Below are positions 5,769 through 5,962 of a stretch of DNA of 5,962 bases, piece after piece. The translations under genes were made by a program, and so were the position numbers. This stretch comes from Thermoplasmata archaeon (GTDB lineage: Archaea; Thermoplasmatota; Thermoplasmata; SG8-5; JAGLSY01), in the NCBI GenBank assembly GCA_023135545.1, contig JAGLSY010000078.1, positions 1 to 5,962 of the forward strand, written 5' to 3'. How positions within the stretch are numbered: position 1 is the stretch's first letter; each line of letters begins with the position of its first letter. The notes beneath the pieces were generated by a model, which was not told the origin of the DNA, did not search any database, and saw only the letters and a program-made list of their open reading frames with translations.

Positions 5769-5962
5769 ATGAAAGAAGTTCTAGACCTCATCAGAGATGT
5801 GCCAGATTTCCCGATACCCGGCATAGTTTTCAAGGACATAACCCCCGTTCTAAACAACCCGGAAGCCTTCGACATGATAATCGAGGAGCTCTACGAAAGA
5901 AACAAGAACAATGATATCCAGGGAATAGTCGGAATTGAAAGCCGGGGTTTCATTATCGGAGC
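5769..5962 (+). CDS. apt: Adenine phosphoribosyltransferase, N-terminal part (cut by window end)
   Basis: The enzyme converts adenine and PRPP to AMP and pyrophosphate in purine salvage, in the cytoplasm. The 64 visible residues carry the N-terminal hallmarks of the type I PRTase APRT: DFPIPGIVFKDITPVL (residues 13-28, matching the family pattern F-P-x-P-G-I-x-F-K-D-I-T) and IVGIESRGFIIGA (52-64, the conserved GIESRGF segment beside the active site). The PRPP-binding loop and catalytic segment lie beyond the window. The ATG at 5769 gives the usual family start (MKEVLDLIRDV). It diverges from the antiporter gene, and each has its own promoter. In archaea some APRT-like proteins act on other purines, but the FKDIT and ESRGF motifs favour true APRT. 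Confidence 0.93.
   Translation, partial: MKEVLDLIRDVPDFPIPGIVFKDITPVLNNPEAFDMIIEELYERNKNNDIQGIVGIESRGFIIG

Noticed and set aside
5630..5875. 81-codon minus-strand frame overlapping the start of apt
   Set aside because: It is antisense to the conserved FKDIT motif of apt and crosses the apt promoter.
1..5962. CRISPR array, insertion sequence, or C/D box RNA
   Set aside because: I found no regularly spaced repeats, no transposase or terminal repeats, and no paired C/D box motifs in the gaps. The 33-bp repeats at 1583-1714 are coding.

Overview
The window looks like a chromosomal segment of a euryarchaeon, most like a Thermoplasmata-type heterotroph. The evidence is TATA-like boxes about 25 bp before expected transcript starts, an apparently leaderless apt gene, Shine-Dalgarno sites of the AGGTGA/GGAGG type, many AGG/AGA arginine codons, and a large archaeal-style TPR protein. 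The lineage is an inference from style only; no rRNA or other marker gene is present.

Layout from left to right. (1) Bases 1-249 hold the 3' end of a plus-strand gene whose product ends in a Gln/Glu/Pro-rich tail. (2) Bases 390-1529 (+) encode a complete short-chain-type acyl-CoA dehydrogenase with both family signatures and the catalytic Glu. (3) Bases 1583-1849 (+) encode an 88-residue protein made of four 11-residue amphipathic repeats joined to a four-cysteine, metal-binding-type domain. (4) Bases 1850-2144 lie between convergent genes and contain no credible gene but several strong, partly mutually exclusive hairpins. (5) Bases 2145-3464 (-) encode a TPR protein of about eight repeats with its own TATA box and Shine-Dalgarno site. 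(6) Bases 3611-5374 (-) encode a CPA2 (KefB-type) cation:proton antiporter fused to an RCK/TrkA-N domain whose nucleotide-binding glycine loop is degenerate. (7) Bases 5375-5768 are intergenic between divergent genes. (8) Base 5769 onward (+) is the start of apt, adenine phosphoribosyltransferase, cut by the window edge.

The most notable element is in region 7. On the minus strand a good archaeal TATA box (5615-5624) predicts a transcript starting near 5590-5596, so the antiporter mRNA would carry a leader of about 215-220 nt. The leader folds by eye into a closed multi-branch structure: a closing stem, then several hairpins, one of them an 11-bp helix capped by an 8-bp hairpin. Several paired positions form G-U wobbles only on the minus strand, which argues for that strand and hence for a cis-regulatory leader (riboswitch-like) or a small RNA in front of a cation transporter. 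I could not match it to any riboswitch or RNA family I know.

The genes do not form one pathway. The acyl-CoA dehydrogenase points to fatty-acid or branched-chain acyl-CoA oxidation, the antiporter to ion and pH homeostasis, and apt to adenine salvage. The 88-residue protein and the TPR protein have no assignable process.
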